Positions 21,001 to 28,922 of a stretch of DNA of 64,000 nucleotides are shown here, in pieces (position 1 is the stretch's first letter; every line of letters starts with the position of its first letter). The DNA lies in the NCBI RefSeq assembly GCF_000508165.1, contig NZ_AYOZ01000056.1, positions 155,435-219,434 on the forward strand, read 5' to 3'. The notes under the pieces were generated by a model. That model saw only the letters and a list, made by a program, of their open reading frames with translations, made no database searches and was not told where the DNA came from. Origin of the DNA: Marinomonas profundimaris (lineage in GTDB: Bacteria; Pseudomonadota; Gammaproteobacteria; Pseudomonadales; Marinomonadaceae). Made by a program: the position numbers and the translations under genes.

Positions 21001-21515
21001 GTGGCGACACGCAAATTATGGCGGGTTTGATCGTAGACTTACGGATTACCAAGAGCAAAAAAGGTGGTAACATTGCTTTTGTTACACTTGATGACCGTTC
21101 GGCTCGTATAGAGGTAACGGTATTTCCAGATAACTACGAAAACTTTAAAAACGTCATTGTTAAAGATGAAGTCGTGGTTGTTGAAGGCGAAATTACGGTA
21201 GACGAATTTCGTGGTGGGCAAAAAGTGATTGCTCGAAATATTCTCGATATTGCACAGGCCCGAGTTCGCTATGTTGAAGCATTGAGAATTACGTGGACCT
21301 CAGAGACAGTGACACCAACAGAAATAAAGACATTAGCGTCTTACATGGAATCATTTCGTGGAGATGGTTGTGATGTCGTTATTGGTTTTGATACGCCTCA
21401 AGCGTGTGGCGATATCCGTTTGGGGGCAAGTTGGAAAGTTCGTCCAGATGACGAATTAATTCATCAACTTCAGAAACAATACGGTAAACAAAATGTTCAG
21501 TTAGTGTATACTTAA
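18039..21515 (+). CDS. dnaE: DNA polymerase III alpha subunit
   Basis: Replicative polymerase, 1158 residues. The PHP domain opens the protein (LRVHTEFSLVDGL), the catalytic aspartates are in MPDFDIDFCMDNRDRVIDY near residue 400, the fingers motif GRGSGAGSLVAY precedes them, and a helix-hairpin-helix region and an OB fold (residues about 980-1060) follow. The C terminus binds tau and the clamp. The start appears to be TTG at 18039 after GAGGGA. No ATG is nearby that would keep the PHP domain. Confidence 0.98.
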   Translation: MSASFIHLRVHTEFSLVDGLVKIKGLLGTTEFMSMPAVAITDENNLCGFVRFYKGAMDKGIKPICGADVVIAEDDDVGSRYRLTLLATSNKGYKNIIEIISKGYQLGQVEGRPIVQREWIEACSDDVIALSGAGFGDIGLMLQKGRQEQAKSRLSYWMNVFPDRFYIELQRTSRAGEEAYIHSVVPLASELGCPVVATNDVRFLKRENYEAHEARVCIHDGVTLDDPRRKRRYSEEQYFKTPEEMAALFEDIPEALENTVEIAKRCSVDVLLGEYFLPDYPVPEGMTMDEFFSKLSYDGLKERFDFLVKKYGDRIESRRQEYWDRLDFELTIINQMGFPGYFLIVMDFIQWAKDNDIPVGPGRGSGAGSLVAYALKITDLDPLEYDLLFERFLNPERVSMPDFDIDFCMDNRDRVIDYVSRTYGRDAVSQIITFGAMAAKAVVRDVARVQGKPYSLGDKLSKLIPFEIGMTLKKALEEEPALPEFLAGDEDAAEVMEMAISLEGVVRNFGKHAGGVVIAPTKLIDFAPLYCEEDGSGLVTQYDKNDVEEAGLVKFDFLGLKTLTVVDWAVKNIDAINALEGKPPLDIALIDLEDKSTYDLLKRAETTAVFQLESRGMKELIKKLLPSRFEDIIALVALYRPGPLGSGMVDDFINRKHGRAELAFPHSDYQHNDLIPVLEPTYGIILYQEQVMQIAQVLAKFSLGGADLLRRAMGKKKAEVMAEQRLIFMEGALKNNVDKDLSGNIFDLMEKFAGYGFNKSHSAAYALVSYQTAWLKNHYPAPFMAAVLSADMQNTDKIVIFIEECRSMKLGLELPNVNESVFKFTVNTKGAIVYGLGAIKGVGEGPIEAIVEARKEGPFEHIFDFCQRVGRKVNKRVMEALVRSGAFDTIGPNRSTLFACIDEALKRAVQDAKNQDAGMMDLFGIAVEENTEDAYKEIGIQHEWPPRQRLDGEKDTLGLYVTGHPIDEYEKEIRRFVRSKIVDLQPKRGDTQIMAGLIVDLRITKSKKGGNIAFVTLDDRSARIEVTVFPDNYENFKNVIVKDEVVVVEGEITVDEFRGGQKVIARNILDIAQARVRYVEALRITWTSETVTPTEIKTLASYMESFRGDGCDVVIGFDTPQACGDIRLGASWKVRPDDELIHQLQKQYGKQNVQLVYT

Positions 21516-21600
21516 TCTCATTTAATAAAGCTATAGGACATTAAGCGAATGGCTTTTTGTCTTTTAATTTGATGGCAACCAAACAGTAGTGTAATTAAAC

Positions 21601-22548
21601 ATGAATTTAGATTATCTCCCTTTTGAGCAGCCGATTGCTGAGCTTGAACAAAAAATTGAAGAGTTACGCTTAGTCGGTAACGATAACGAAATCAACATCA
21701 GCGATGAAATCAGTCGCCTTGAAGACAAGAAAATAGCGCTGACTAAAAGCCTGTTTAGTAATTTAGGCGCGTGGGAAGTTTCGCAGTTAGCGCGTCACCC
21801 AAAGCGCCCATATACACTTGATTATATTAAACACGCTTTTACCGATTTTGAAGAAATGCACGGTGATCGTCATTACGCTGACGACCGCGCCATTGTTGGT
21901 GGTATCGCGCGCTTAGATGGCCGTCCTGTTATGGTCATTGGTCACCAAAAAGGTCGCGAAGTAAAAGAAAAAGTATTGCGTAACTTTGGTATGCCTCGTC
22001 CAGAAGGTTACCGTAAGGCTCTACGTCTTATGGAAACGGCTGAACGCTTCAATATGCCGATTATTACATTAATCGACACACCTGGAGCGTATCCTGGTAT
22101 TGGTGCTGAAGAGCGCGGTCAAAGTGAAGCGATTGCCTTTAACTTGGCCGTTATGTCTCGCCTTAAAACACCGATTATCTCCACTGTTATCGGTGAAGGT
22201 GGTTCTGGTGGTGCGTTGGCTATTGGTGTTTGTGATGAACTAATGATGCTGCAATACGGCACATACTCTGTTATTTCCCCAGAAGGCTGTGCGTCTATTT
22301 TGTGGAAAAGTGCTGAGAAAGCATCTGATGCAGCAAAAGCGATGGGTATTACGGCTCAACGTCTGCAAGAATTGGGTTTTGTGGACAACATTATCCCAGA
22401 GCCATTAGGTGGTGCCCATATTGCTCATGAGCAAATGGCGCACAGTTTGAAACAAAACATTCTTGCCGCTTTAGAGCGAATGGACGCGTTAACGACAGAA
22501 GAGCTATTGGCTCGTCGTTATAACCGTTTGATGTCTTACGGCCTGTAA
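21601..22548 (+). CDS. accA: Acetyl-CoA carboxylase carboxyltransferase subunit alpha
   Basis: AccA with AccD transfers the carboxyl group from biotin to acetyl-CoA, making malonyl-CoA for fatty acid synthesis. The 315-residue product has the N-terminal helices ([16 protein letters not shown]), [14 protein letters not shown], and the crotonase-like oxyanion segments [19 protein letters not shown] (here [15 protein letters not shown]). It follows dnaE by 85 bases, the conserved dnaE-accA order, and ends in a very strong terminator. Confidence 0.98.
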   Translation: MNLDYLPFEQPIAELEQKIEELRLVGNDNEINISDEISRLEDKKIALTKSLFSNLGAWEVSQLARHPKRPYTLDYIKHAFTDFEEMHGDRHYADDRAIVGGIARLDGRPVMVIGHQKGREVKEKVLRNFGMPRPEGYRKALRLMETAERFNMPIITLIDTPGAYPGIGAEERGQSEAIAFNLAVMSRLKTPIISTVIGEGGSGGALAIGVCDELMMLQYGTYSVISPEGCASILWKSAEKASDAAKAMGITAQRLQELGFVDNIIPEPLGGAHIAHEQMAHSLKQNILAALERMDALTTEELLARRYNRLMSYGL

Positions 22549-22563
22549 TTTTTTTGTTATTCT

Positions 22564-22593
22564 AAAAAAGCCTCCTCTTTAGGAGGCTTTTTT
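22564..22593 (+). terminator. Rho-independent terminator after accA
   Basis: A 13-bp perfect stem with A and T tracts (AAAAAAGCCTCCT/AGGAGGCTTTTTT) and a CTTT loop. It works equally well on either strand by symmetry. Confidence 0.93.
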
Positions 22594-22631
22594 GTTTGTG
22601 ATTACATTAGGTGCTTTCTGCTGAGTTTAGA

Positions 22632-23948
22632 ATGACGTATTCAACGCTAAAATCCATGGATTCATTATCCCCTCTTCGTTTTAACCCTGAATGGATCGAT
22701 TGCCTATTTACACAGGCAAAAATCGTGTGGCTGGGCTTTAGTGGCGGAGTGGACTCACATGTTTTGCTTCATGCATTGATGAACCAACTTTCACATGAGC
22801 AAAAGCAGAAATTAGCAGCGATCCATATTCATCATGGATTGAGCGAGAACGCGGATGACTGGCTAGTGCATTGCCAGTCTGTTTGCGAGAATCTTGAGGT
22901 TCGCTTTGTTGCTGAGCGCGTACAATTAGAGACGCAAGCTTCCATCGAAGACGCCGCACGTAATGCTCGTTATCAAGCATTTCAACATATTATGGGTGAT
23001 CAGGATGTCATTTTGCTTGCTCATCATGCCGCTGATCAAGTGGAAACTGTTTTGTTTCGACTGCTTAGAGGCACCGGTGGGAAAGGGTTGGCAGGCATGC
23101 CAAAAGAAAGGTTATTGGGTGATGGTCAAGCCAGAATTATTCGACCATTGCTAGAGGTATCAAAAGAGACAATCGAAGGTTATGCCCAGCGGAAACAATT
23201 AAAATGGATTCAAGATGAATCCAATAATGATGAGCGTTTTACGCGTAATTTTTTACGTCAACGCGTTATGCCGGTTCTTAAAGAGCGTTTTCCTAAAATG
23301 GAACAAAGCATCGCTTCCAGCGCCCAGCGCATCGCCACGGATTACAACATGTTGGCAACCTTTGCAAATCAACAGTTGACGCATTGGTGTAACGAATCGG
23401 GCGGTTTTGAATTGTCTTTTATTGAAAACAAAGCGCGAGACGAACGCTTGTTTTGGCTGCGACATTTTTTACAGCGTGAACACGTTTCGTTGTCTCATGC
23501 TCAGCTAGAAAGTGTCAATAGTATGTTTGCTGGTGGAGAAGACAGACATCCTGAATTTGTTTTTTCTAACGGACGTATTCTGCGTCATCAAAATGCCATC
23601 TACTTATTGCCTTTAGACAAAACCCCAATGCTAGCGCCACTTGTGTCTGGCGTGATGCTAAAGCGCGCCTTTGACGACGTAACCGTGTTTGGCTGCGATG
23701 ATTGTTTTCTCGGTCAACGCCCTCAAGGAATTGCATTGCGTTCAGTACATGGAAAAACGCGTAAATTGAAAAAGTGGCTTAATGATCATCAAATACCAAG
23801 TTGGTGGCGCGAGCACCTTCCTTATCTGTATCAAGGCGATACATTGGTGGCGATTGGTGACCTTTGGCAGCACCCTGACTGGCATGGAAAGGTTGAATGG
23901 TGTCGGGGCGACGAATTGCCATTTTTTATCCTTACTGGCAACACTTGA
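22632..23948 (+). CDS. tilS: tRNA(Ile) lysidine synthetase
   Basis: TilS converts the wobble cytidine of tRNA-Ile(CAU) to lysidine using ATP, so it decodes AUA. The PP-loop motif GFSGGVDSH and HHADQVETVLFRLLRGTGGKGLAGM are present, followed by the helical linker and the C-terminal tRNA-binding domain (GKTRKLKKWLND). The start is uncertain: GTG 22611, ATG 22632 and ATG 22656 are all in frame. None has a strong ribosome binding site. ATG 22632 gives 438 residues. It is a single gene after the accA terminator. Confidence 0.93.
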   Translation: MTYSTLKSMDSLSPLRFNPEWIDCLFTQAKIVWLGFSGGVDSHVLLHALMNQLSHEQKQKLAAIHIHHGLSENADDWLVHCQSVCENLEVRFVAERVQLETQASIEDAARNARYQAFQHIMGDQDVILLAHHAADQVETVLFRLLRGTGGKGLAGMPKERLLGDGQARIIRPLLEVSKETIEGYAQRKQLKWIQDESNNDERFTRNFLRQRVMPVLKERFPKMEQSIASSAQRIATDYNMLATFANQQLTHWCNESGGFELSFIENKARDERLFWLRHFLQREHVSLSHAQLESVNSMFAGGEDRHPEFVFSNGRILRHQNAIYLLPLDKTPMLAPLVSGVMLKRAFDDVTVFGCDDCFLGQRPQGIALRSVHGKTRKLKKWLNDHQIPSWWREHLPYLYQGDTLVAIGDLWQHPDWHGKVEWCRGDELPFFILTGNT

Positions 23949-24115
23949 TTGAAAAACGGCATAATTAAAATCATAGGTATCTGTAATTATTGGTTTTTAT
24001 TTGGCTGTTAGCTGCACATTTTTTTGTTTTATCTCGATATAATTCTATTCTTAACTCAGACATACGTTTTCTAATGCTTAGCGACTGTCTAACGACTTAA
24101 TCGGACAGGATATTC

Positions 24116-24322
24116 ATGATGCTTCAGGCTATTGTTTTTGGTGGGATGGAATTTAGCCCGTTGGTTGTTTATTTCCCCATTGCTTTTTTATTGACGGCGC
24201 TCACACGTTTTGTACTTCATCGTTTGGACTGGCATGATCGTATTTGGAAAGTGGCTTGGTTTGAGGTGTCATTATTTGTTTGTTACTTGGCACTCACGGT
24301 TTACTTATTAGGTGGAAGATAA
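24116..24322 (+). CDS. DUF1656 small membrane protein (AaeX-like)
   Basis: A 68-residue inner membrane protein with two hydrophobic segments (about residues 14-33 and 46-65) of the DUF1656 (AaeX/YtcA) family. Members occur next to HlyD and FUSC genes of aromatic-acid efflux systems, as here, and their role is unknown. The ATG ATG start follows an AGGAT site. The next gene begins four bases after its stop, so the three genes form one operon. An unassigned 167-base region precedes it, with a TATAAT at 24038-24043 that may be the -10. Confidence 0.85.
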   Translation: MMLQAIVFGGMEFSPLVVYFPIAFLLTALTRFVLHRLDWHDRIWKVAWFEVSLFVCYLALTVYLLGGR

Positions 24323-24326
24323 AACA

Positions 24327-25184
24327 ATGGCTAAATATCTGCGAATTCTTATCACTTTACTCGTTGTTCTGGCCGCCGTATTTGCTGGAAGGTGGGTGTG
24401 GAATGATTATATGCATTCTCCTTGGACACGTGATGGTCGTGTTCGTGCGGATATCGTAACTGTTGCGCCAGATGTCTCTGGCTGGGTAACAAGTCTGAAT
24501 ATCACCAACGATCAGGTGGTTGAGAAGGGCGAGCTGCTTTTCAGTGTCGATCAAAAACGCTATCAAGCGGCCTTAGATCAAAATAAGGCGAATACTGAAA
24601 ATGCGTTGTATTCTTGGCAGTTGGCGAAGCATAAATACGAGCGTCGAGTTGAGCTACGACGCCAAAAAGCCATCAGTGACGAAGACTTAGAATCTTCACG
24701 TATTAGCACTGCGATCGCCAGGGCGAATTATGATTTAGCGCAAGCGCAGCAAGCCACTGCGCAGTTAAACTTGGATCGTACGCAGGTGTACTCACCTGTG
24801 TCAGGTCATATTATTAATCTGAATTTACGTGAGGGGAATTACGTTGGCCAAGGCACATCTGCCTTTTCCATCGTTCAGTCGGATTCGTTTTATGTGACGG
24901 GGTATTTTGAAGAAACAAAAATTCCTCTTATTCACTTGAATCAAGCCGCGAAATTGACATTGTTGGGCGGTGGAAAGCCATTAACGGGTCATGTAGCGAG
25001 CATCGGAAAGGCGATTGCCAATACAAACACACAAAGTAATGGGCAGCTTTTGCCGCAAGTCCAACAAACTTTCAACTGGGTGCGTTTATCGCAGCGTATT
25101 CCGGTAGATATCAAACTAGATCCATTTCCTGCTGAAACGCAACTTAGTGCAGGCATGACCGCCACCATTCATCTTACTAAGTAG
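24327..25184 (+). CDS. HlyD-family periplasmic adaptor (AaeA-like)
   Basis: Membrane-fusion protein linking an inner membrane pump to the outer envelope. The single N-terminal membrane anchor is at residues 4-22. HSPWTRDGRVRADIVTVAPDVSGWV is a hallmark of the AaeA/EmrA subgroup, followed by a helical hairpin (about 75-145), a lipoyl half-motif (VYSPVSGHIINLNLREGNYV) and a beta-barrel. The start at ATG 24327 with GGAAG upstream gives 285 residues. A GTG at 24312 overlaps the preceding gene. It is in an operon with the DUF1656 and FUSC genes. Confidence 0.92.
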   Translation: MAKYLRILITLLVVLAAVFAGRWVWNDYMHSPWTRDGRVRADIVTVAPDVSGWVTSLNITNDQVVEKGELLFSVDQKRYQAALDQNKANTENALYSWQLAKHKYERRVELRRQKAISDEDLESSRISTAIARANYDLAQAQQATAQLNLDRTQVYSPVSGHIINLNLREGNYVGQGTSAFSIVQSDSFYVTGYFEETKIPLIHLNQAAKLTLLGGGKPLTGHVASIGKAIANTNTQSNGQLLPQVQQTFNWVRLSQRIPVDIKLDPFPAETQLSAGMTATIHLTK

Positions 25185-25197
25185 TAAGGAGAGCGCG

Positions 25198-27243
25198 TTG
25201 GAAATCGTATTTCGTAACCTGTTTTATCCTGAAAAACAGGCGGTTATTTTTGCACTAAAGGGCGTGATTGCCATGGCAATGGCGTTAACGGTCGCGCTCG
25301 CGTTGAATCTGGATCGACCTTATTGGGCGCTGGTCTCTGCTATTTTTTTACAAATGCGTCCTGAAAGTGGTTTGGTGGTTGAAAAAGCCATTTGCCAAAT
25401 CGTTGGTACGATTATCGGTGGCCTGTTTGGTATATTTTTACTTACTCAGTTTGCCTCTTATCCTTATGTCGCGTTAGGCGTATTAACATTATGGCTGGGG
25501 TTGAATTCCGCCTTGTCAGCCATGGTGCGCCAAGCCAATTTTGTGTATGCGTTTGCCATGGCGGCGGTGACATCAGAAATTATTGTGTTGCTGGTGATGG
25601 CGAGCCCTTCTACTGCCAGCAGTCAGGCCGTGTTTGATGTTGCGCAGGCCCGAGTGAGCGAAATCATTATTGGCTCTATCTGTGCGGGTATTGTCAGTCA
25701 TTTATTTTGGCCCGTAAAAGTCAAAGATAGCCTGCAAAAACAATCGCAATCGGTAATTAATCAGACACTACACTATTTGGTAACCGAGCTGGACACCGCG
25801 GGTTCACACGAAGCGCGTCATAAGCAGATTGACGGCATTATGGCGACACTCGGCATAGTGAGTGAAGATTCGAGTGCCGTGACTTACGAAGGACCAAAAG
25901 GGCCTGGGCGCTCTCGTGCTGCAAATCAGTTATGCCAAAAGGTATTGTCTTTGCTGGCGTTGGTGCAGATTTTTGGTCGTTTGCAACGCCGGCATTCTGA
26001 ATTAATGACACCAGCTTTGACCCAGTTGCTTGATCAATTACGCGCCGCATTTATCCGTATTGCCGAGTCCAGCGATTTTGATTACTGCTTAGAACAAGTG
26101 AAAATACTGCGTCGAGATCTGGCGGAATATCGAGCAAATAATAACATTGACGCCCCTTTTGACTCGCATATGTTGAACGTTGGCGCAGACATTACGGCTG
26201 ATTTGACGGTTTTACTGCGAGCTTACAAGGCCTTAGAAGAACGCGATAGCACCTTGTTGAATGCACCCAGCATGATGTCGTATCGCGACCCTTTGGCCGG
26301 ATTGGCTATTGGTCTTCGTACCAGCGTTGTGTTCTTGATTGGCGCTTGTATTTGGGTTGGAACGGGTTCTAGCGCTGCGTTGATGATCATGATTTTGCCG
26401 GTGATTTTCTCGATTATGTTGGCAAGACTGCCGTTGATGGTATTGAAAGTTGTGTTGAAACGTCTGCTTATCGGCGTGATCGTGGCGACCGTTGTCGCTC
26501 TATTCTTTGCTTTAAATTTGTTATCACAAAGTACGGGACAGCTAGAGATTTTATTACTGGTGTTGGCCGGACCGTATTTTATTGGATTATTGTTGCTGTT
26601 TGACCGTCAGACCTTGCCTTATGGTTTGGGGTTTTGTATTCCCTTTTCGATTCTTGTCAGTCCGAGTCGAGATATGAGTCGCGCTTTTTCCATTGATACA
26701 ACCTTGAGTTCCGCCATGGCGATCTTTACTGGCGTGTGTATTTTGTTTTGGGTGTTTCACTTAATTACGGGGCCAAGTGTTCAGTTATTGGTGCATCGTA
26801 TTTTCAAAACCACGTATCAAGATCTATTGGAAATGAACCAACAGTCCTCTCCTGCCGCTTGGTATAACCGACGTATGGCCGATCGTTTATTACGCTTAAC
26901 CAACTACGATCAAGGTTCTAAATCGCGTGCAATTACAGATCTCGCGTTGACGGCGCTGAATCTCGGTCATGTATCCATTCGTTTGCATTCTATCTGTGAG
27001 AGTATGGCGGGAAAAAGGCCGACGTCATTAGACGTTTGGCAACGATCATTGGCAAAGGCGTTTCTGTCGGCGAGTAAGGGTAAGCATGACCCACGCTTTG
27101 AAAATGCGAGTAAGGCGCTCTATGACGAACTCTCTAGTTTGGTTGGTGAGTCCAATCAACTTGAGGCAATTCAAGGTATGTTTCTTCGCATCAACCTCAC
27201 GTTTGAAAGAAGCGCAGAAGCCATTGCGGCACAGAAGGTATAA
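25198..27243 (+). CDS. FUSC-family aromatic acid efflux protein (AaeB-like)
   Basis: Inner membrane pump of 681 residues with the repeated layout of the AaeB family: about six hydrophobic helices at residues 15-175, a cytoplasmic region, then a second set of about five at 360-520, and a cytoplasmic tail. E. coli AaeB (655 residues) exports p-hydroxybenzoate and related aromatic carboxylates. The substrate here is inferred from family and from the nearby vanillate genes. The start is TTG 25198 behind AAGGAG (25187-25192). It is convergent with the kinase gene. Confidence 0.88.
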   Translation: MEIVFRNLFYPEKQAVIFALKGVIAMAMALTVALALNLDRPYWALVSAIFLQMRPESGLVVEKAICQIVGTIIGGLFGIFLLTQFASYPYVALGVLTLWLGLNSALSAMVRQANFVYAFAMAAVTSEIIVLLVMASPSTASSQAVFDVAQARVSEIIIGSICAGIVSHLFWPVKVKDSLQKQSQSVINQTLHYLVTELDTAGSHEARHKQIDGIMATLGIVSEDSSAVTYEGPKGPGRSRAANQLCQKVLSLLALVQIFGRLQRRHSELMTPALTQLLDQLRAAFIRIAESSDFDYCLEQVKILRRDLAEYRANNNIDAPFDSHMLNVGADITADLTVLLRAYKALEERDSTLLNAPSMMSYRDPLAGLAIGLRTSVVFLIGACIWVGTGSSAALMIMILPVIFSIMLARLPLMVLKVVLKRLLIGVIVATVVALFFALNLLSQSTGQLEILLLVLAGPYFIGLLLLFDRQTLPYGLGFCIPFSILVSPSRDMSRAFSIDTTLSSAMAIFTGVCILFWVFHLITGPSVQLLVHRIFKTTYQDLLEMNQQSSPAAWYNRRMADRLLRLTNYDQGSKSRAITDLALTALNLGHVSIRLHSICESMAGKRPTSLDVWQRSLAKAFLSASKGKHDPRFENASKALYDELSSLVGESNQLEAIQGMFLRINLTFERSAEAIAAQKV

Positions 27244-27249
27244 ATAACC

Positions 27250-27270
27250 GGTCTAGAAACGTACTAGACC
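27250..27270. terminator. Weak hairpin between convergent FUSC and kinase genes
   Basis: GGTCTAG and CTAGACC form a 7-bp perfect stem with a seven-base loop and only a short T-rich tail (TTTAAT). It overlaps the kinase stop codon. It may serve as a weak terminator on the plus strand. Confidence 0.4.
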
Positions 27271-27944
27271 TTTAATAACCAATCCGCTTGATGTTGATAA
27301 CTGGCGACCAATTTTGCGTTGAGCCCGTCACTTTGATGAATTCTGTCCATGGCCTGCTCATGACTAAAGCCCCAAGCCTTCATGTGTCTTTGGGCTAACC
27401 GTTCAATGGCAATGTCCAGAGGAATGTCTAAGAACCAATGCTCATCAAACAAGTCTTTAGATGCTTGCCAGCCGTCTTGCTGATGCAGCAAGTACAAGCC
27501 TTCCACTAACACGACGTTTGCGTCTTTGTTGATCGTTAGGTCGCCTTCAATTGGATCCCCCAATGAATGATCAAAGCTTGGCCACAAAACATTTTCTTTC
27601 TGATAACTTTGCTTAATTTTTTCAACGCGCTCAACAAAGGCCGCGCTATCAAATGTCCATGGCGCCCCTCGTCTTGCAAAGGCTTCTTCCGCATTCGGTA
27701 AAGCTTGAAGTTGTGCTTTTGAAAGGTGGAATCCGTCCATTGAAAGGCAAACAATCTGTGCGTTTGGTTGATCTGAAAAATGAGACATTAAATGGTCGGC
27801 TAACGTGCTTTTCCCCGATCCCGGCCCGCCTGTTAAACCAATGAGCGTGCGTTCCCGTTTGTCGAGAGCGGTTTGGATTTTTATCAAGGCTTGTTGAACA
27901 TCGGCCGAATTTCTATAGCTATCATCGACATTGAACTGGATCAT
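27264..27944 (-). CDS. P-loop nucleoside/sugar kinase of the uridine kinase-pantothenate kinase superfamily (YggC/FrcK-like)
   Basis: A 226-residue soluble kinase. The Walker A motif LTGGPGSGKSTLA is near residue 40, the DGFHLS motif near 77 and a Walker B-like VVLVEGLYLL near 145, followed by the DIPLDIAIERLAQRH lid. These match the phosphoribulokinase/uridine kinase class known as YggC or fructose-transport kinase FrcK. The substrate cannot be read from sequence. It starts eight bases after vanR on the same strand, so it is probably cotranscribed with the repressor. Confidence 0.8.
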   Translation of the reverse strand: MIQFNVDDSYRNSADVQQALIKIQTALDKRERTLIGLTGGPGSGKSTLADHLMSHFSDQPNAQIVCLSMDGFHLSKAQLQALPNAEEAFARRGAPWTFDSAAFVERVEKIKQSYQKENVLWPSFDHSLGDPIEGDLTINKDANVVLVEGLYLLHQQDGWQASKDLFDEHWFLDIPLDIAIERLAQRHMKAWGFSHEQAMDRIHQSDGLNAKLVASYQHQADWLLKV

Positions 27945-27952
27945 TGACTTTC

Positions 27953-28690
27953 CTATTGGGTGAGATTGGTGGGCGAGTTTTTGGTGTTAATAACCTGCAT
28001 TTTTTCGCCACTTTCTTCCATCTGAGAGAAGACCTTTGCGTAACCGAGAGTGGCATTCGCGTGTTCCCGCATGATGGCTTCAGCTCGGCTGCCTTGTCCT
28101 TTGCTTATCGCATCAAATACAGCGTGATGTTGCATGTGGGCAAAATTAAAGCGTCGGTATTCTTGTTTCAAATTATTACGATCAAAGGCGAGTGCGTTAA
28201 CAGACGCAAAAGGCAGGTGTTCATTGCGGCTTAGCGCTTCGGCAATGGCGGGATTCTGGCTCGCTTCTATAATAATTTGATGAAAACGCTGGTTTATATC
28301 GTGGTATTGGGTCAGATCATGTTCGTCAATATTGCCGTTTTCGAATAACGCATCGCCTTGCTTTAACAGAGCAATCAGTTCTTCTGTTTGCTCTGTTGTT
28401 AGTGTGTTCTCGGCGGCTTGCCTTGCCGCTAAACCTTCTAATACGCCTCGAACTTCAATCGAGCCGCTGATTTCAAGTTGTGTGACTTGTCGGACGATGT
28501 AACCACGCCCCGATAATTTGGTCAGCAAGCCTTCTTGTTCTAACGTTCGAAAGGCAATACGCACCGGAGTACGAGAAACGCCCAGCTGTTCTGAGGTTGG
28601 GATTTCAGCAAGGCGTTGTCCGGAGGCCAATTCGCCAGACAAAATCATTTGTCGCAGTCGACCAATAACTTGCTGCCCTGGTTTGTTCAT
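27953..28690 (-). CDS. vanR: GntR/FadR-family repressor, probable VanR
   Basis: A 245-residue regulator with an N-terminal winged helix (residues about 8-70, with TSEQLGVSRTPVRIAFRTLEQEGLL) and a C-terminal all-helical FCD ligand-binding domain (about 80-225). It is divergent from vanA. The intergenic region has three copies of ATTGGATCCAAT-type palindromes. From memory, that sequence is the operator of Caulobacter VanR, also a GntR protein that releases DNA on binding vanillate. The assignment as VanR rests on position plus operator. It probably represses both itself and vanAB. Confidence 0.85.
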   Translation of the reverse strand: MNKPGQQVIGRLRQMILSGELASGQRLAEIPTSEQLGVSRTPVRIAFRTLEQEGLLTKLSGRGYIVRQVTQLEISGSIEVRGVLEGLAARQAAENTLTTEQTEELIALLKQGDALFENGNIDEHDLTQYHDINQRFHQIIIEASQNPAIAEALSRNEHLPFASVNALAFDRNNLKQEYRRFNFAHMQHHAVFDAISKGQGSRAEAIMREHANATLGYAKVFSQMEESGEKMQVINTKNSPTNLTQ

Positions 28691-28755
28691 TGCGCTTGCC
28701 TCTGTCTTATTTTTTAAAAAGTCATCATAGCGTAAACAGAATTAAAAAAGTAACG

Positions 28756-28767
28756 ATTGGATCCAAT
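28756..28767. promoter_or_regulatory. VanR-type operator 1 (near vanR)
   Basis: Perfect 12-base palindrome ATTGGATCCAAT, 66 bases before the vanR start. It is positioned to control the vanR promoter. Confidence 0.75.
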
Positions 28768-28817
28768 TTGAATGTATCGATTTTTCAACTGCTTAGCGCT
28801 ATGGCGCTATTCATAAT

Positions 28818-28846
28818 TAATTAAATGGATCCAATTTAGGTATAAC
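28818..28846 (+). promoter_or_regulatory. Candidate vanA promoter with operator in the spacer
   Basis: TATAAC (28841-28846) is a plausible -10. The hexamer 17 bases upstream (TAATTA) is weak. The second palindrome, AATGGATCCAAT at 28824-28835 with one mismatch to the other two, lies between them, where bound repressor would block RNA polymerase. The promoter is a prediction; the palindrome is directly visible. Confidence 0.5.
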
Positions 28847-28875
28847 TATGTTGTTTTTTACGAATATGTCGATAT

Positions 28876-28887
28876 ATTGGATCCAAT
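28876..28887. promoter_or_regulatory. VanR-type operator 3 (vanA leader)
   Basis: Perfect ATTGGATCCAAT palindrome, 35 bases before the vanA start codon and downstream of the candidate -10. It would act as a roadblock site or cooperate with the spacer operator. Confidence 0.75.
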
Positions 28888-28922
28888 TAAGAAAGAATAA
28901 AAATAAAAGTAGGAGAGTGGTT

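Noticed and set aside
24085..24108. CTGTC...GACAG inverted repeat as a possible LexA box
   Set aside because: A LexA box needs CTGT-N8-ACAG. Here the halves are separated by 16 bases. It may be a weak hairpin near the ribosome site of the DUF1656 gene.
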